Notes under the pieces: generated by a model | Seen by the model: only the letters and a program-made list of their open reading frames with translations | Told to the model about the DNA's origin: nothing | Databases searched by the model: none | NCBI GenBank assembly: GCA_964480945.1 | Contig: CAYZRX010000004.1 | Coordinates: 1 to 64,000, forward strand | Length of the DNA stretch: 64,000 nucleotides | Direction of reading: 5' to 3' | Origin: VGWB01 sp964480945 | GTDB lineage: Bacteria > Bacteroidota > Ignavibacteria > UBA10030 | Program-made: the position numbers and the translations under genes | Shown here: positions 27,677-36,696 of the stretch, piece after piece | Layout of the letters: each line of letters starts with the position of its first letter | How positions within the stretch are numbered: the first letter of the stretch is position 1

Positions 27677-28378
27677 CTAGGAATCCATATCGTCCAGTTC
27701 CTTCTGTGCCCGCTTGGCAAAGTCGGAACCGGGGAGAACCGAAATCGCCTTCTGCAAGAGCTGGCGCGCCGTATCGTAGTCATCGGCCCTCTTGTATGCC
27801 ACTCCGCCATAGTAGTAGATCGTAGCCTTCAGTTGAGGCGTCTGCTCGGGGAATTCCGGATGTCTGAGCAAGACGATGAAGTCCTCAAGAGCGACGGGCA
27901 ATCGGCCGTACCGTCCGGGCAAGCTGAGGCTGTTGATCCCCCGCAGCAATCTCACCATCATATTGTACGGCTCCATCTCGATCGCCTTGTCCAGGTCCTC
28001 TCCGCTTTTCCGCACGTAATTCAGCTTCGACGGCGGCCACCACGCGTCCAGAGCGCGATAGGTCCAGAGACTTCCACGATACGCGAGCGCGACCGCGTTC
28101 GACGAATCGATCTCGAGGACCCTGTTGAAGCACTCGAAGGCCTTCTCCACCATCCCATCATCTCCCTCCGCAGCCCGATCGTGATAGATCCGGCCGAGCT
28201 CCATCAGCGTGGTCTCATCGTTCGGATTTGCCTTGAGCCTCGCTTCAAGGTCTCCGATGTTGTCTTGCCCGAAGCAAAGACCTACAAATGACAGCCAAAA
28301 CAACGGGATCCACAGGATGATGAGGTTGAGACGCGTGGGCCTAGCATCCGGCAAGAGCGCGGGTTTGCCCGCGGCCAT
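27677..28378 (-). CDS. exported TPR protein next to msrPQ
   Basis: A 233-residue protein with a signal peptide (hydrophobic LNLIILWIPLFWLSFVGLCFG, cleavage near GQ) followed by TPR-like repeats: NIGDLEARLKANPNDETTLM, EKAFECFNRVLEIDSSNAVA, DLDKAIEMEPYN and DTARQLLQKAISVLPGS. The ATG of MAAGKPALL is favoured by position of the signal helix and a GAGAG upstream; an ATG 45 nt earlier is possible. It follows msrQ by about 80 nt on the same strand. Periplasmic scaffolding role is inferred; no specific function recognised. Confidence 0.75.
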   Translation of the reverse strand: MAAGKPALLPDARPTRLNLIILWIPLFWLSFVGLCFGQDNIGDLEARLKANPNDETTLMELGRIYHDRAAEGDDGMVEKAFECFNRVLEIDSSNAVALAYRGSLWTYRALDAWWPPSKLNYVRKSGEDLDKAIEMEPYNMMVRLLRGINSLSLPGRYGRLPVALEDFIVLLRHPEFPEQTPQLKATIYYYGGVAYKRADDYDTARQLLQKAISVLPGSDFAKRAQKELDDMDS

Positions 28379-28457
28379 GTCTCTCTCTCGGGAAAAGTAT
28401 TGTCGTGACTGCTCCACGGTCATAGCATGAACTCTGCCGTGCAGGTTGTGTTCGGGA

Positions 28458-29099
28458 TCATGCACGCTCCACCTCCTTCCGTGAAGGTAGAGGGAGTTGA
28501 GCGAGACGCGGCCGCATGAAGACCCAGAGCCGGTAGCCGAGGAGTACGGCAAGGATTGCCGCATACACGAGCGGCGGCCGTGTGTCCGCTTTCACCAGCC
28601 AGAGATAATGAATCACCCCGGCGATCGCCGTCACATAGACGAGCCGATGCAGCTGCCGCCATCTCTTCCCACCCATCCATTTCGCGATCCTGTCCATCGA
28701 AGTCGCAGCGAGGGGGATCATGAGCACGAACGCAGTGAAGCCGACCGCAATGAACGGCCGCTTGGGGATGTCATGCAGGATCGAGTCGAAGTCAAAAAAC
28801 TGATCGAGATAGAGGTAGGTCATGAAATGAAGCGAAGCGTAGAAGAATGCAAACAATCCGAACATTCTGCGAAGGCGCTGGATGCCGGTCCAACCGGTCA
28901 GCCTCCGCAACGGGGTCACCGCCAGCGTAATCATCAGAAATCTCAGGGTCCACGTCCCGGTCTCGTGCGTGATATCGCTGATCGGGTTCGCGCTGAGCTC
29001 CCCGTTGAACCCGTGCCACGCAAGCAAACCGAGCGGGACCAGCGCGGCGACAAAGGCCAGAGGCTTGATCACTCGCTTCATCCATTGAGCTTGCGTCAT
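28458..29099 (-). CDS. msrQ: heme-binding membrane subunit of methionine sulfoxide reductase
   Basis: MsrQ (YedZ) passes electrons from the quinone pool or a flavin reductase through heme b to periplasmic MsrP. The 213-residue protein has six predicted membrane helices and the ferric-reductase-like core, with conserved His residues in YASLHFMTYLYLD, RQLHRLVYV and AGVIHYLWLV. It starts 12 nt after msrP with AGGATGGT before the ATG, matching the usual msrP-msrQ pair. Length is normal (~210). Confidence 0.95.
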   Translation of the reverse strand: MTQAQWMKRVIKPLAFVAALVPLGLLAWHGFNGELSANPISDITHETGTWTLRFLMITLAVTPLRRLTGWTGIQRLRRMFGLFAFFYASLHFMTYLYLDQFFDFDSILHDIPKRPFIAVGFTAFVLMIPLAATSMDRIAKWMGGKRWRQLHRLVYVTAIAGVIHYLWLVKADTRPPLVYAAILAVLLGYRLWVFMRPRLAQLPLPSRKEVERA

Positions 29100-29111
29100 A
29101 CCATCCTGCGG

Positions 29112-30056
29112 TTAGAAGTGCTTCCGAAGATCCATGCCGGCGTAGAGATGAGCAACCTGATCGGCGTAGCCGTTGAACATGAGCGTCTTGCGCTTGAAGA
29201 ACTCACCGATGCGGCGCTCGGTCTTCTGGCTCCATCTCGGATGGTCGACCTCCGGGTTGACGTTGGAGTAGAAGCCGTATTCATTGGGAGCGTAAATATT
29301 CCACGCCGTGGGCGGCTGCTGCTCGATGAACGAGATTCTGACGATGGACTTGATCCCCTTGAAACCGTACTTCCATGGTATCACCAGGCGGATCGGGGCA
29401 CCGTTCTGGTTCAGAAGATCCTTGCCGTACAATCCGACAACGAGCAACGTCAGGGGATGCATCGCCTCGTCCAGACGCAAGCCTTCGACGTAGGGCCATT
29501 GCAGGACCGATCGCCGCTGGCCGGGCATCTCCGACGGCCTGTAGACGGTTTCGAACGCGACGAACTTCGCTTTTGAAGTCGGCTCCACCCTTTTGATCAG
29601 ATCAGCCAGAGGGAAGCCGCGCCACGGGATGACCATGGACCATCCCTCGACGCATCTCATGCGATAGATCCGGTCCTCGAGCTTGTGAAGCCTCACGAGG
29701 TCTTCCAGATGATAGACGGCCGGTTTCTTCACTGCGCCCTCGATTTTCACCGTCCACGGTCTCGGCTTGAAGTCGCCCGAATACTCCGAGGGATCGCTCT
29801 TGTCCGTCCCAAACTCGTAGAAATTGTTGTACGTGGTGATCTCTTTGAAGGTGTTGACCTCTTCATCCGTATCGTACGGTCCCTTCTTCCCTTTCGGCCA
29901 TCTCTCCTGACCGAAGATCCGGCCCGGAAGAAGCGTCTCCGCGGCCAGTCCTATCCCTGCAGCGGAAGCGGTCCGCATGAATTCTCGTCGACTGAAGTAC
30001 AGGTCCTCCCGGGTGATCTCGGAAGATCGGATGTCGTTTTGCTTTTTGATCAGCAT
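29112..30056 (-). CDS. msrP: periplasmic protein-methionine-sulfoxide reductase catalytic subunit
   Basis: MsrP (YedY) is a Mo-molybdopterin enzyme that repairs oxidised methionines in envelope proteins. The 314-residue product from MLIKKQND has a twin-arginine signal SRREFMRTASAAGIGLAAE, so it is exported folded with cofactor. The Mo-ligating cysteine is C135 in MRCVEGWSMVIPWRG. Other sulfite-oxidase-fold features are QWPYVEGLRLDEAM and APIRLVIPWKYGFKGIKSI. The longer upstream frame lacks a signal-like start and is not used. The gene follows a HerA-like ATPase by 109 nt. It depends on molybdopterin, for which moaCB is present in the window. Confidence 0.96.
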   Translation of the reverse strand: MLIKKQNDIRSSEITREDLYFSRREFMRTASAAGIGLAAETLLPGRIFGQERWPKGKKGPYDTDEEVNTFKEITTYNNFYEFGTDKSDPSEYSGDFKPRPWTVKIEGAVKKPAVYHLEDLVRLHKLEDRIYRMRCVEGWSMVIPWRGFPLADLIKRVEPTSKAKFVAFETVYRPSEMPGQRRSVLQWPYVEGLRLDEAMHPLTLLVVGLYGKDLLNQNGAPIRLVIPWKYGFKGIKSIVRISFIEQQPPTAWNIYAPNEYGFYSNVNPEVDHPRWSQKTERRIGEFFKRKTLMFNGYADQVAHLYAGMDLRKHF

Positions 30057-30165
30057 AGAAGAATGCCTTTCGAGAGCGTTGGTATCATTCACAACGCCCC
30101 CGGGCCGGTGTTTGTTCCACGTATTCAGGAACGTGACGGAACGGTGGGCGGGCTCCCGAACGTCC

Positions 30166-31773
30166 TCAAGTCCTCTCCTGCTTCCACCACCGATCGACGA
30201 CTTCGGGTATATCCGTCTTGACGTCGCTCTGCTTCCATTTGTCGAAGAACTGGATGTCGGCGCTGGAGGGTTGGGGATTGGGGAAGTCGATCTGCACACG
30301 AAGCGGCATGGGGATCGCCTCGCCGACGATCAGTGCCTCGCCCTGACGGAGCGATGGAAGGGTATCGATCAGGCCGGCGAAGGTGTCGGACATCAGTTTG
30401 CGGACGTAGCCCTGGTCGACGGGGTTTGTCAAACGCAGGATCACGAAGTTGTTGCACTGTGAGAGGATCGTTTCCGATACCTCGGCGGGCCGCTGGCTGA
30501 CGATCATGCAGCTCACGCCGTACTTCCTTCCCTCCTTCGCGATCCGCTCCACCGTGCGCCGGGCGGCGCCGCTGCCGGCTTCCCCGCTGGGCAGATAGTT
30601 GTGGGCTTCCTCGAAGACGAGGAGGATCGGGAAGTCGCGGCGATTCGCGTTCCAGAAATTGAAGTCGAACGCAAGCCGCGCCAGGAGCGAGACGATCGTG
30701 TTCACGATATCAAACGGAACACCGCTCAGGTCCATGATCGTTATCTGCTGGCTCTCATTCGCCCCGAACATGTTCAGCAAGAGCTCCTTGAAGGAAGACG
30801 ATTGCACGTAGGACCTCGGCTTGAACATGAACGAGTAGCGGGGATCATTCAACCGGCTATCTAATCGCACGAGGAATCGTGAGAATTTTCCGTAGAACGG
30901 ACCCTCCTTCGCGACGGTCCCCAACCCGGAGATCTTCTCCGTATCGAGGTACTGGATCTTCGCACGCACCTCCGAGAGGTCGAAATAGACGGGCGTGTCG
31001 ACGGTGAGGACGTCGGCAAGCTGGGGGTTTTTCCCTTTCTTGGACGCGACGACCAGATCTTTCAGAACGGTCGTCTGGCTTGCTGCATTCTCATCGCGTG
31101 GATCGATAAACATCTCCTCCAGCTCCGCCAGGTTCATCAACCAGTACGGAAGCTCGAACTCGGCGATATCCAGGCGCTTGCTGCTGTCCGGGAATGCTGC
31201 GCTGTACTCATTGTGAATGTCCAGGATAATCACATTGGTGTCCGGATAGGGTGCGACTTTCTGGAGGATCGACGACACCGTGCACGATTTTCCCGAGCCG
31301 CTCGATCCCAGGATCGCCATGTGCTTTCCGAAGAAACGATTGGGGTCGAGGTACGCTCGCTCCCTCTCAAAGAGTGACAGCTGGCCGACGGAGAACCCGT
31401 ATTTACGAAAAACGGAGAACACGGCCGTCAAGTCCGCATCCTCCGCAATGAAGATCGGCGAATCGACCGGAGGGATCACGGAGACGCCACGCTCGTAACG
31501 GCCCGCCTTCACCGTTCCCACAAGATTCAGATCCATCACGCACCGTTGACTGAGATTGCCATTCTCCGAGAAGTCGATTCTTTTGAACTCGGATACCATG
31601 GAAACGATGATGAGCTTTCCCACCGGGACCAACACGTACGTCCCGATCTGTCCGATATAGTACAGCCTCCCATTGATTTCACGGGTAAGGTTCTTGATCT
31701 CGGGATCAATGACGGCGGTCAGCGTCCCGCTCGTGACGCCCGTGACAACGCCGATGCGCTTCTGTTCAGTCAT
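30166..31773 (-). CDS. HerA-like ATPase (DUF87)
   Basis: A 535-residue P-loop ATPase of the HerA/FtsK superfamily. An N-terminal HAS-barrel-like beta region (IGVVTGVTSGTLTAVIDP, about 5-90) precedes Walker A LGSSGSGKSCT near residue 158, Walker B LVFEEAHNYLPSGEAGS, and the C-terminal arginine-finger region ERIAKEGRKYGVSCMIVSQRP. HerA motors partner with NurA nuclease in DNA end processing in archaea; many bacterial relatives act alone or with other effectors. No nurA is next to it. AAGGGG precedes the ATG. It follows the phosphatase gene by 43 nt, so the two may be co-expressed. Confidence 0.9.
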   Translation of the reverse strand: MTEQKRIGVVTGVTSGTLTAVIDPEIKNLTREINGRLYYIGQIGTYVLVPVGKLIIVSMVSEFKRIDFSENGNLSQRCVMDLNLVGTVKAGRYERGVSVIPPVDSPIFIAEDADLTAVFSVFRKYGFSVGQLSLFERERAYLDPNRFFGKHMAILGSSGSGKSCTVSSILQKVAPYPDTNVIILDIHNEYSAAFPDSSKRLDIAEFELPYWLMNLAELEEMFIDPRDENAASQTTVLKDLVVASKKGKNPQLADVLTVDTPVYFDLSEVRAKIQYLDTEKISGLGTVAKEGPFYGKFSRFLVRLDSRLNDPRYSFMFKPRSYVQSSSFKELLLNMFGANESQQITIMDLSGVPFDIVNTIVSLLARLAFDFNFWNANRRDFPILLVFEEAHNYLPSGEAGSGAARRTVERIAKEGRKYGVSCMIVSQRPAEVSETILSQCNNFVILRLTNPVDQGYVRKLMSDTFAGLIDTLPSLRQGEALIVGEAIPMPLRVQIDFPNPQPSSADIQFFDKWKQSDVKTDIPEVVDRWWKQERT

Positions 31774-31816
31774 GCCGCACCCCTTGCATAGATATGCTGG
31801 AACGTGTCGCTTGTTT

Positions 31817-33049
31817 TCAATTCACTCGCTTGATAACTACGATGGTCTTGTCGTCGCTGTCTTCAGACCCTGAGGAGAACCGGAGGACGTCATCCAACAG
31901 TTGCTGGCAGACCTCTTTCGGGGTGAGGGAGGACAATTCTTGAATCTTGTCCGCAAGCCGCTTTTCGCCGTACATCTCCGCCCCGCCCCTCGCTTCCGTC
32001 ACACCGTCGGTATAGAGAACAACGATGTCGCCTTTCTGAAGATGGGTGTTATCCACCCGGTATGCACCGTCGGGGAAGGGGCCCACCAGTTGACCGGTCG
32101 CTTCCAGGAGCTCGAACCGGTTCTCTCCCGTCCGGTAAAGAAGCGGGCTGTTGTGACCCGCGTTCGAGTAGAGCATCAATCCTTTCGGATCGTCCGACAA
32201 CTCCGCGTAAAACATCGAAACGAACTGCTCCTCGGAAAACGACCTGTTCACCAGCTTATTGATATGGGACATCAACCAGGAGATCTTCGTGTGATACGAC
32301 AATCCCATCCTCAAGGCGCCGACGACATACAGAGCCTGGGCAGCAGCCCGAAATCCTTTGCTCGCCGCGTCCCCTATCACCACGATCAGGCGGTCGCTCT
32401 CATCCTCGCTTCGAAGGTAATCAAAAAAATCTCCTCCCACAATTCGGTCAGCGAGGGAGACACCGTAGAGCTCGTAATGGTGGAATTTGAGCGCATGTTG
32501 CGGAAGAATGCTCTGCTGGATCTCCCTCGCCTTGTCGAGCTCTTTCTCAAGCAGGTCGGCCTTCCGCTCCATCCTTCTTCTGCGCAGCAGTGTCGTGGCA
32601 GCCAGACTAATGATGTTGAGATCCGGCAGAATTGTCTCGTCGAGGGTATCGGAATTGAACGCGAGAACGTATTGGAAAACTTTGCCATTCTTCGTGTCGA
32701 TTTTCTCGCCCACGCCGGTCGCGGAATAGCGTATGATCCCCTTCTTGCGGAGATACCGATCCGTCTCCGTTCCAATGACGCTCCGATGCTCCGCAAGCCG
32801 ATAGAAAATTTGATAATCGGAGGCCTTGATCTGGTACCCCGGCTCTAGTCGATCGATGACGCCGATCTGGTGGATGAGCAGATATGATTCGGTGGAAGGC
32901 TCATACTGCCAGATCCGGCCTCCTTTCAAATCGATTGCTTCCTCCTTCACGATTTCATTGACGACGTGCTTCAACATCTCCTTGTCCGTTCTGAAGTGTT
33001 CGGACGCAAAGCTCTCAATCGTGCGGTACAGCCTGCGTTGATTCATCAT
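31817..33049 (-). CDS. PP2C/SpoIIE-type serine phosphatase with GAF-like sensor
   Basis: A signalling phosphatase of the RsbU class. About 410 residues: N-terminal sensor region (about 1-165) resembling a GAF fold, a coiled-coil linker (RRRRMERKADLLEKELDKAREIQQSILP, about 155-190) and the SpoIIE/PP2C catalytic domain (about 205-410) with metal-binding GGDFFDYL, VIGDAASKGFRAA, NAGHNSPLLYR and VLYTDGVTEARGG. Such enzymes dephosphorylate anti-anti-sigma factors; none is encoded nearby. The ATG is preferred over a TTG 9 nt upstream because AAGGAA is then well spaced. Confidence 0.92.
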   Translation of the reverse strand: MMNQRRLYRTIESFASEHFRTDKEMLKHVVNEIVKEEAIDLKGGRIWQYEPSTESYLLIHQIGVIDRLEPGYQIKASDYQIFYRLAEHRSVIGTETDRYLRKKGIIRYSATGVGEKIDTKNGKVFQYVLAFNSDTLDETILPDLNIISLAATTLLRRRRMERKADLLEKELDKAREIQQSILPQHALKFHHYELYGVSLADRIVGGDFFDYLRSEDESDRLIVVIGDAASKGFRAAAQALYVVGALRMGLSYHTKISWLMSHINKLVNRSFSEEQFVSMFYAELSDDPKGLMLYSNAGHNSPLLYRTGENRFELLEATGQLVGPFPDGAYRVDNTHLQKGDIVVLYTDGVTEARGGAEMYGEKRLADKIQELSSLTPKEVCQQLLDDVLRFSSGSEDSDDKTIVVIKRVN

Positions 33050-33453
33050 AGCGATCAAATTCCTTATCAGTCGGGGTCATTCACGATTCAGCAAGGCTCT
33101 GGGCCGATGCACAGCGGGTGCTCCGCACTGTGCCCTTCCGATCCGCCTCCCCTCCGGCGCGACCGTCGGAGAGCCGACGCTCAGCTCGTCTCGAATCGCG
33201 GCAGAGTCCGTGACGAGACCGTGAGATCTGAACCGAAGGCGGAAGAGGTCGACGAGGAGGAGGATTTCGTGTCCGGACCATGTCTGGATGGCTTGTACCA
33301 ACCTGCTGGTCCCCTCCTCGCAAGCGAAAGGAGACAAAGGAAAGGCTTGCGCGTTCGTGCTGTGAATCAAGGTAGCGAAATGTCCGCAGAAAATCAAACC
33401 TGACGATCCGCGCCAGCGCACACCATCGCACGTGGGGACATGCCTGAGCGCGC
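33050..33453. other. intergenic region between efflux permease and phosphatase genes
   Basis: About 400 nt without a supportable gene. Two short minus-strand frames cross it but start inside the neighbouring permease gene, lack ribosome sites and have no recognisable motifs. It contains the end of the efflux operon and the promoter of the phosphatase gene; I could not identify a clear hairpin terminator. Confidence 0.4.
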
Positions 33454-34578
33454 TCAGTCGACCTTCTTCCTGAAGCGCAGCACGCTCGCCACCAGGATGC
33501 ACACACCCATGAACAAAAGCATCACCGCTTCCAGCCAGAGCGTGCTGAGACCGACACCTTTCAAGATGATCGAGCGGATGATGACGAGGTAGTAGCGCAT
33601 CGGGATGGCGAGCGAAAGATACTGCAAAAGCTTCGGCATGTTTTCGATCGGAAAGACGAAACCCGAGATGTACATCATCGGCATCATCATGAAAAAGATC
33701 GCCGTCATCATCGCCTGCTGCTGGGTACGGGAGATGGTGGAGACGAAGAGGCCGACACCGAGCGACGTGAGGAGGAAAAATCCCGAGAGCACAAAGAGAA
33801 GGAGAACGCTTCCCTTGATGGGGATATCGAAGCCAAAGACCATCACGGAGATCACGACGGCGACGTTCGTGAATCCCACAATGGTGAACGGAATGAGCTT
33901 TCCGAGGATCAGTTCGGAGGGCTTGATCGGCGTGACCATGATCTGTTCCAGCGTGCCGATCTCCTTCTCCTTCACGATCGCCATCGCCGTCAGGTTCGTC
34001 GTCGTGATCAGGAGGATCAGAACGAGGACCCCGGGGACCATGAAATTCCTGCTCTTCAGCGAAGGGTTATACCACGCGCGGGTCTCGGCATCGACCCGGC
34101 CGACCGGAAACTTTCCCCCGAGAACTTCTGTGAGAATTTGAGTTGATGATCGGACGATGATCTGGTTCACATACCCCATCGTCATAGCAGCCGTGCTGCC
34201 GTCGCTTCCGTCGAGTAGGATTTGCACGGTCGCCGGCTCTTTTCGAAGCACCTTGTCACCGAACTTCTGCGGGATGACGAGGGCCATCGAAGCCTTGTTG
34301 TCGTCGAGATACTCCTGAATCGTCCCATAGTCGTCCGTCGCGTATTCAACGGTAAAATAGCCTGAGTTCGTGAAGCTCTGGATGAAGGAGCGGCTTGTTG
34401 CTGTCTTATCGAGATCGCAAAGGACCATCGAGACATTTTTCAAATCGAGCGACGCGGCAAAGCCGAGAAGGGTCAGCTGGATCACGGGCGCCAGGAAGAC
34501 GATCGGCAGCAGCTTCCGGTCCTTGACGAGCTGGCCGAATTCCTTCTTCAACAAGGCAACAATGCGCTGGATGCTCAT
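33454..34578 (-). CDS. ABC-2 type efflux permease (YbhR-like)
   Basis: Inner-membrane permease half of an ABC exporter. The 374 residues show one N-terminal helix (about 22-45), a ~140-residue periplasmic domain, then five C-terminal helices with the ABC-2 motif IVKEKEIGTLEQIMVTPIKP near 205. It is the last gene of a seven-gene efflux operon and starts 4 nt after the paralogous permease stops, so a heterodimer is likely. In the YbhFSR family the paired permeases export drugs or hydrophobic compounds; the substrate here is not known. Confidence 0.93.
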   Translation of the reverse strand: MSIQRIVALLKKEFGQLVKDRKLLPIVFLAPVIQLTLLGFAASLDLKNVSMVLCDLDKTATSRSFIQSFTNSGYFTVEYATDDYGTIQEYLDDNKASMALVIPQKFGDKVLRKEPATVQILLDGSDGSTAAMTMGYVNQIIVRSSTQILTEVLGGKFPVGRVDAETRAWYNPSLKSRNFMVPGVLVLILLITTTNLTAMAIVKEKEIGTLEQIMVTPIKPSELILGKLIPFTIVGFTNVAVVISVMVFGFDIPIKGSVLLLFVLSGFFLLTSLGVGLFVSTISRTQQQAMMTAIFFMMMPMMYISGFVFPIENMPKLLQYLSLAIPMRYYLVIIRSIILKGVGLSTLWLEAVMLLFMGVCILVASVLRFRKKVD

Positions 34579-34582
34579 CCTC

Positions 34583-35710
34583 TCACCCGATGGTCTTCCT
34601 CAGCCTCACGGTGCTGACGGCCAGCAGGACTGTGGCGAAGATGACGAGATAAACGATCTGTTCCCAGAATGCGGCGAGGCCCACCCCTTTCAGGACGATG
34701 CTTCGGAGAATGACCAGATAGAACTTCGCGGGCGAAATATTGGAAAGCGCTTGCAGCCACCACGGCATACTTCGGATTGGAAAGACGAACCCTGAAAGGA
34801 TGATCGCCGGGAGCATGGAGACGATGGCGGCGATCTGAAACGCAACCTGCTGGCTATCGGAGATCGTCGACACCAGGAGGCCGATGCTCAACGCCGCGAC
34901 AACAAAAAGAAGCGTCGCACCGAACAGAATCAGTAGGCTCCCTTTGATCACGACATCGAAGAGCGCGTAGGCCGACAGAAGGACGAGGGCTGCCGCGACC
35001 AACGAAATGATCGCATACGGAATCAGCTTCCCGAGAATGAACTCCAGGGAATGGACCGGGGAGACGTTGATCTGCTCAATCGTATTGCGCTCCTTCTCGC
35101 GAACGATCGAGAGCGACGTCGCGATCACGGCCGTAATGGCGAGAATGAAACCGATGAGCCCGGGCACGAGGAACTTGGCACTCTTCAACTCAGGATTGTA
35201 CCAGATGCGGCCTTCATACTGAATCGGAATGTAGTTCCCCCTTCCGATGCGCGCAAGGCTCTTGAGGATGATCTTCTGCGTGTACTGCAGTGTCACCGCC
35301 TGGGCGTACGCAACGACCGTGGTCGCCCGGCTCGCATCCGTTCCGTCCACCAATATCTGGACCGAGACTTCTTCGTTGGCCAGGAGCCGCTTCGAGAAAT
35401 CCGGCGGGACCACCAGCACCATCCGGACGTCACCATCGTCGATCAGGCGAGTTGCCTCAGCGGATGTCCGGAGATTGCGAACGTACTGGAAATAGCCGGA
35501 GGTGACGAAGGAATTGATGAATTCCCTCGACTCGGTGCTCTTCTCGAGGTCCACCACGGCAGTCTTGATGTTCGTGACATCGAAGTTCAGCGCGTACCCG
35601 TTCAGCAGAAGCAGGCCTGCGGGCACGAGGGTGAGTACGGCGAGCACACGTTTGTCGCGCCAAATGTGCCTGAACTCCTTTTTCACGATCGTCAATATCC
35701 GGCGTCCCAT
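34583..35710 (-). CDS. ABC-2 type efflux permease (YbhS-like)
   Basis: Second permease of the exporter, 375 residues, same layout as its neighbour: N-terminal helix (about 22-42), periplasmic domain, and five C-terminal helices with IVREKERNTIEQINVSPVHS as the cytosolic coupling element. The two permeases clearly arose by duplication but have diverged. It follows the second ATPase gene by 11 nt. Assignment to one side of a heterodimer follows gene order in ybhFSR operons. Confidence 0.93.
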   Translation of the reverse strand: MGRRILTIVKKEFRHIWRDKRVLAVLTLVPAGLLLLNGYALNFDVTNIKTAVVDLEKSTESREFINSFVTSGYFQYVRNLRTSAEATRLIDDGDVRMVLVVPPDFSKRLLANEEVSVQILVDGTDASRATTVVAYAQAVTLQYTQKIILKSLARIGRGNYIPIQYEGRIWYNPELKSAKFLVPGLIGFILAITAVIATSLSIVREKERNTIEQINVSPVHSLEFILGKLIPYAIISLVAAALVLLSAYALFDVVIKGSLLILFGATLLFVVAALSIGLLVSTISDSQQVAFQIAAIVSMLPAIILSGFVFPIRSMPWWLQALSNISPAKFYLVILRSIVLKGVGLAAFWEQIVYLVIFATVLLAVSTVRLRKTIG

Positions 35711-35721
35711 CTGAGAATCCT

Positions 35722-36687
35722 TCAGGCTGCTTTCTTTGCCTCTTGGTCGAGCAGATAGATGAACACATCCTCCAGCGACGGGATGATCCGATCGATCTTG
35801 CTCAGCCGCACCCCGCTCGCCTCGAGCACCACCGGGAGTTCCGCGCGCGCCAGTTTTTCGTTCCGGACACTGACGTGCAAGCGCGTCCCGAACACCGAAG
35901 TCTCGAGAGCCCAGGGTTCCCGCTCAATGACCGACATCGCCTCAATCACGCTGGAACACTGCACTTCCAGGATCGGAGTCTTGATATGCTCCTGCTTCAG
36001 CTGCTGAGGGCTCCCCCCGGCAATGATCCTTCCCGCGTTGATGAGGATGATGTCGTTACAGTATTCCGCCTCCTCAAGGTAATGTGTCGTTACCAACACG
36101 GTGATGCCCTCCGCCGACAGATCGTTGATCAATTGCCAGAATTTTCTGCGCATGAGTGGATCCACACCGCTCGTCGGTTCATCCAGGAATACGATTCTCG
36201 GCCGGTGCAGGACGGCACAGCCGAGCGCGAGCCGCTGTTTCCAGCCTCCGGACAACGTGCCCGTAATGCTTCTCTCGCGTCCCTGCAGGTTGGCGATCTC
36301 GAGAACCCACCTCTTCCGCTCAGCGATCTGGCCGTTCGTGAGCCCGTAGACCCTGCCGAAAAAGTTGATGTTCTCGTCGACGGTCAGGTCCTCGTAGAGG
36401 GAGAACTTCTGGGACATGTACCCGATGTTCTCTTTCACCTTCTCCGGCTCTTTGTTGATGTCGAATCCCCCCACCCGCCCCGTGCCTTCAGTCGATTGGA
36501 GAAGTCCGCACAACATCCTGATCGTCGTCGACTTCCCCGCACCGTTCGCCCCAAGGAAGCCGAAGATCTCCCCCTGCTTCACTTCAAAACTGATGTGATC
36601 GACGGCGCAGAACTTCCCGAAGCGCTTGGTGAGTCTGTCGACTTCAATCGCGTTGGAGGTCATCGTTTCATGAGGATCGATCGTCAT
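35722..36687 (-). CDS. ABC exporter ATP-binding protein (second of two)
   Basis: A 321-residue single ABC ATPase of the drug-efflux (YbhF/DrrA) class. Motifs: Walker A GANGAGKST near residue 43, signature LSGGWKQRLALG, Walker B IVFLDEPTSGVDP, then the switch His in VTTHYLEEAE. The C-terminal extension after residue ~230 is typical of the family. It lies between tolC and the two permeases. E. coli YbhF fuses two such domains; here they are separate genes with tolC between them. Confidence 0.95.
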   Translation of the reverse strand: MTIDPHETMTSNAIEVDRLTKRFGKFCAVDHISFEVKQGEIFGFLGANGAGKSTTIRMLCGLLQSTEGTGRVGGFDINKEPEKVKENIGYMSQKFSLYEDLTVDENINFFGRVYGLTNGQIAERKRWVLEIANLQGRERSITGTLSGGWKQRLALGCAVLHRPRIVFLDEPTSGVDPLMRRKFWQLINDLSAEGITVLVTTHYLEEAEYCNDIILINAGRIIAGGSPQQLKQEHIKTPILEVQCSSVIEAMSVIEREPWALETSVFGTRLHVSVRNEKLARAELPVVLEASGVRLSKIDRIIPSLEDVFIYLLDQEAKKAA

Positions 36688-36696
36688 TGGGATGAG

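Noticed and set aside
33077..33506. Two overlapping minus-strand frames of 141 codons between the permease and phosphatase genes
   Set aside because: They begin inside the permease gene in another frame, lack ribosome sites and show no domain.
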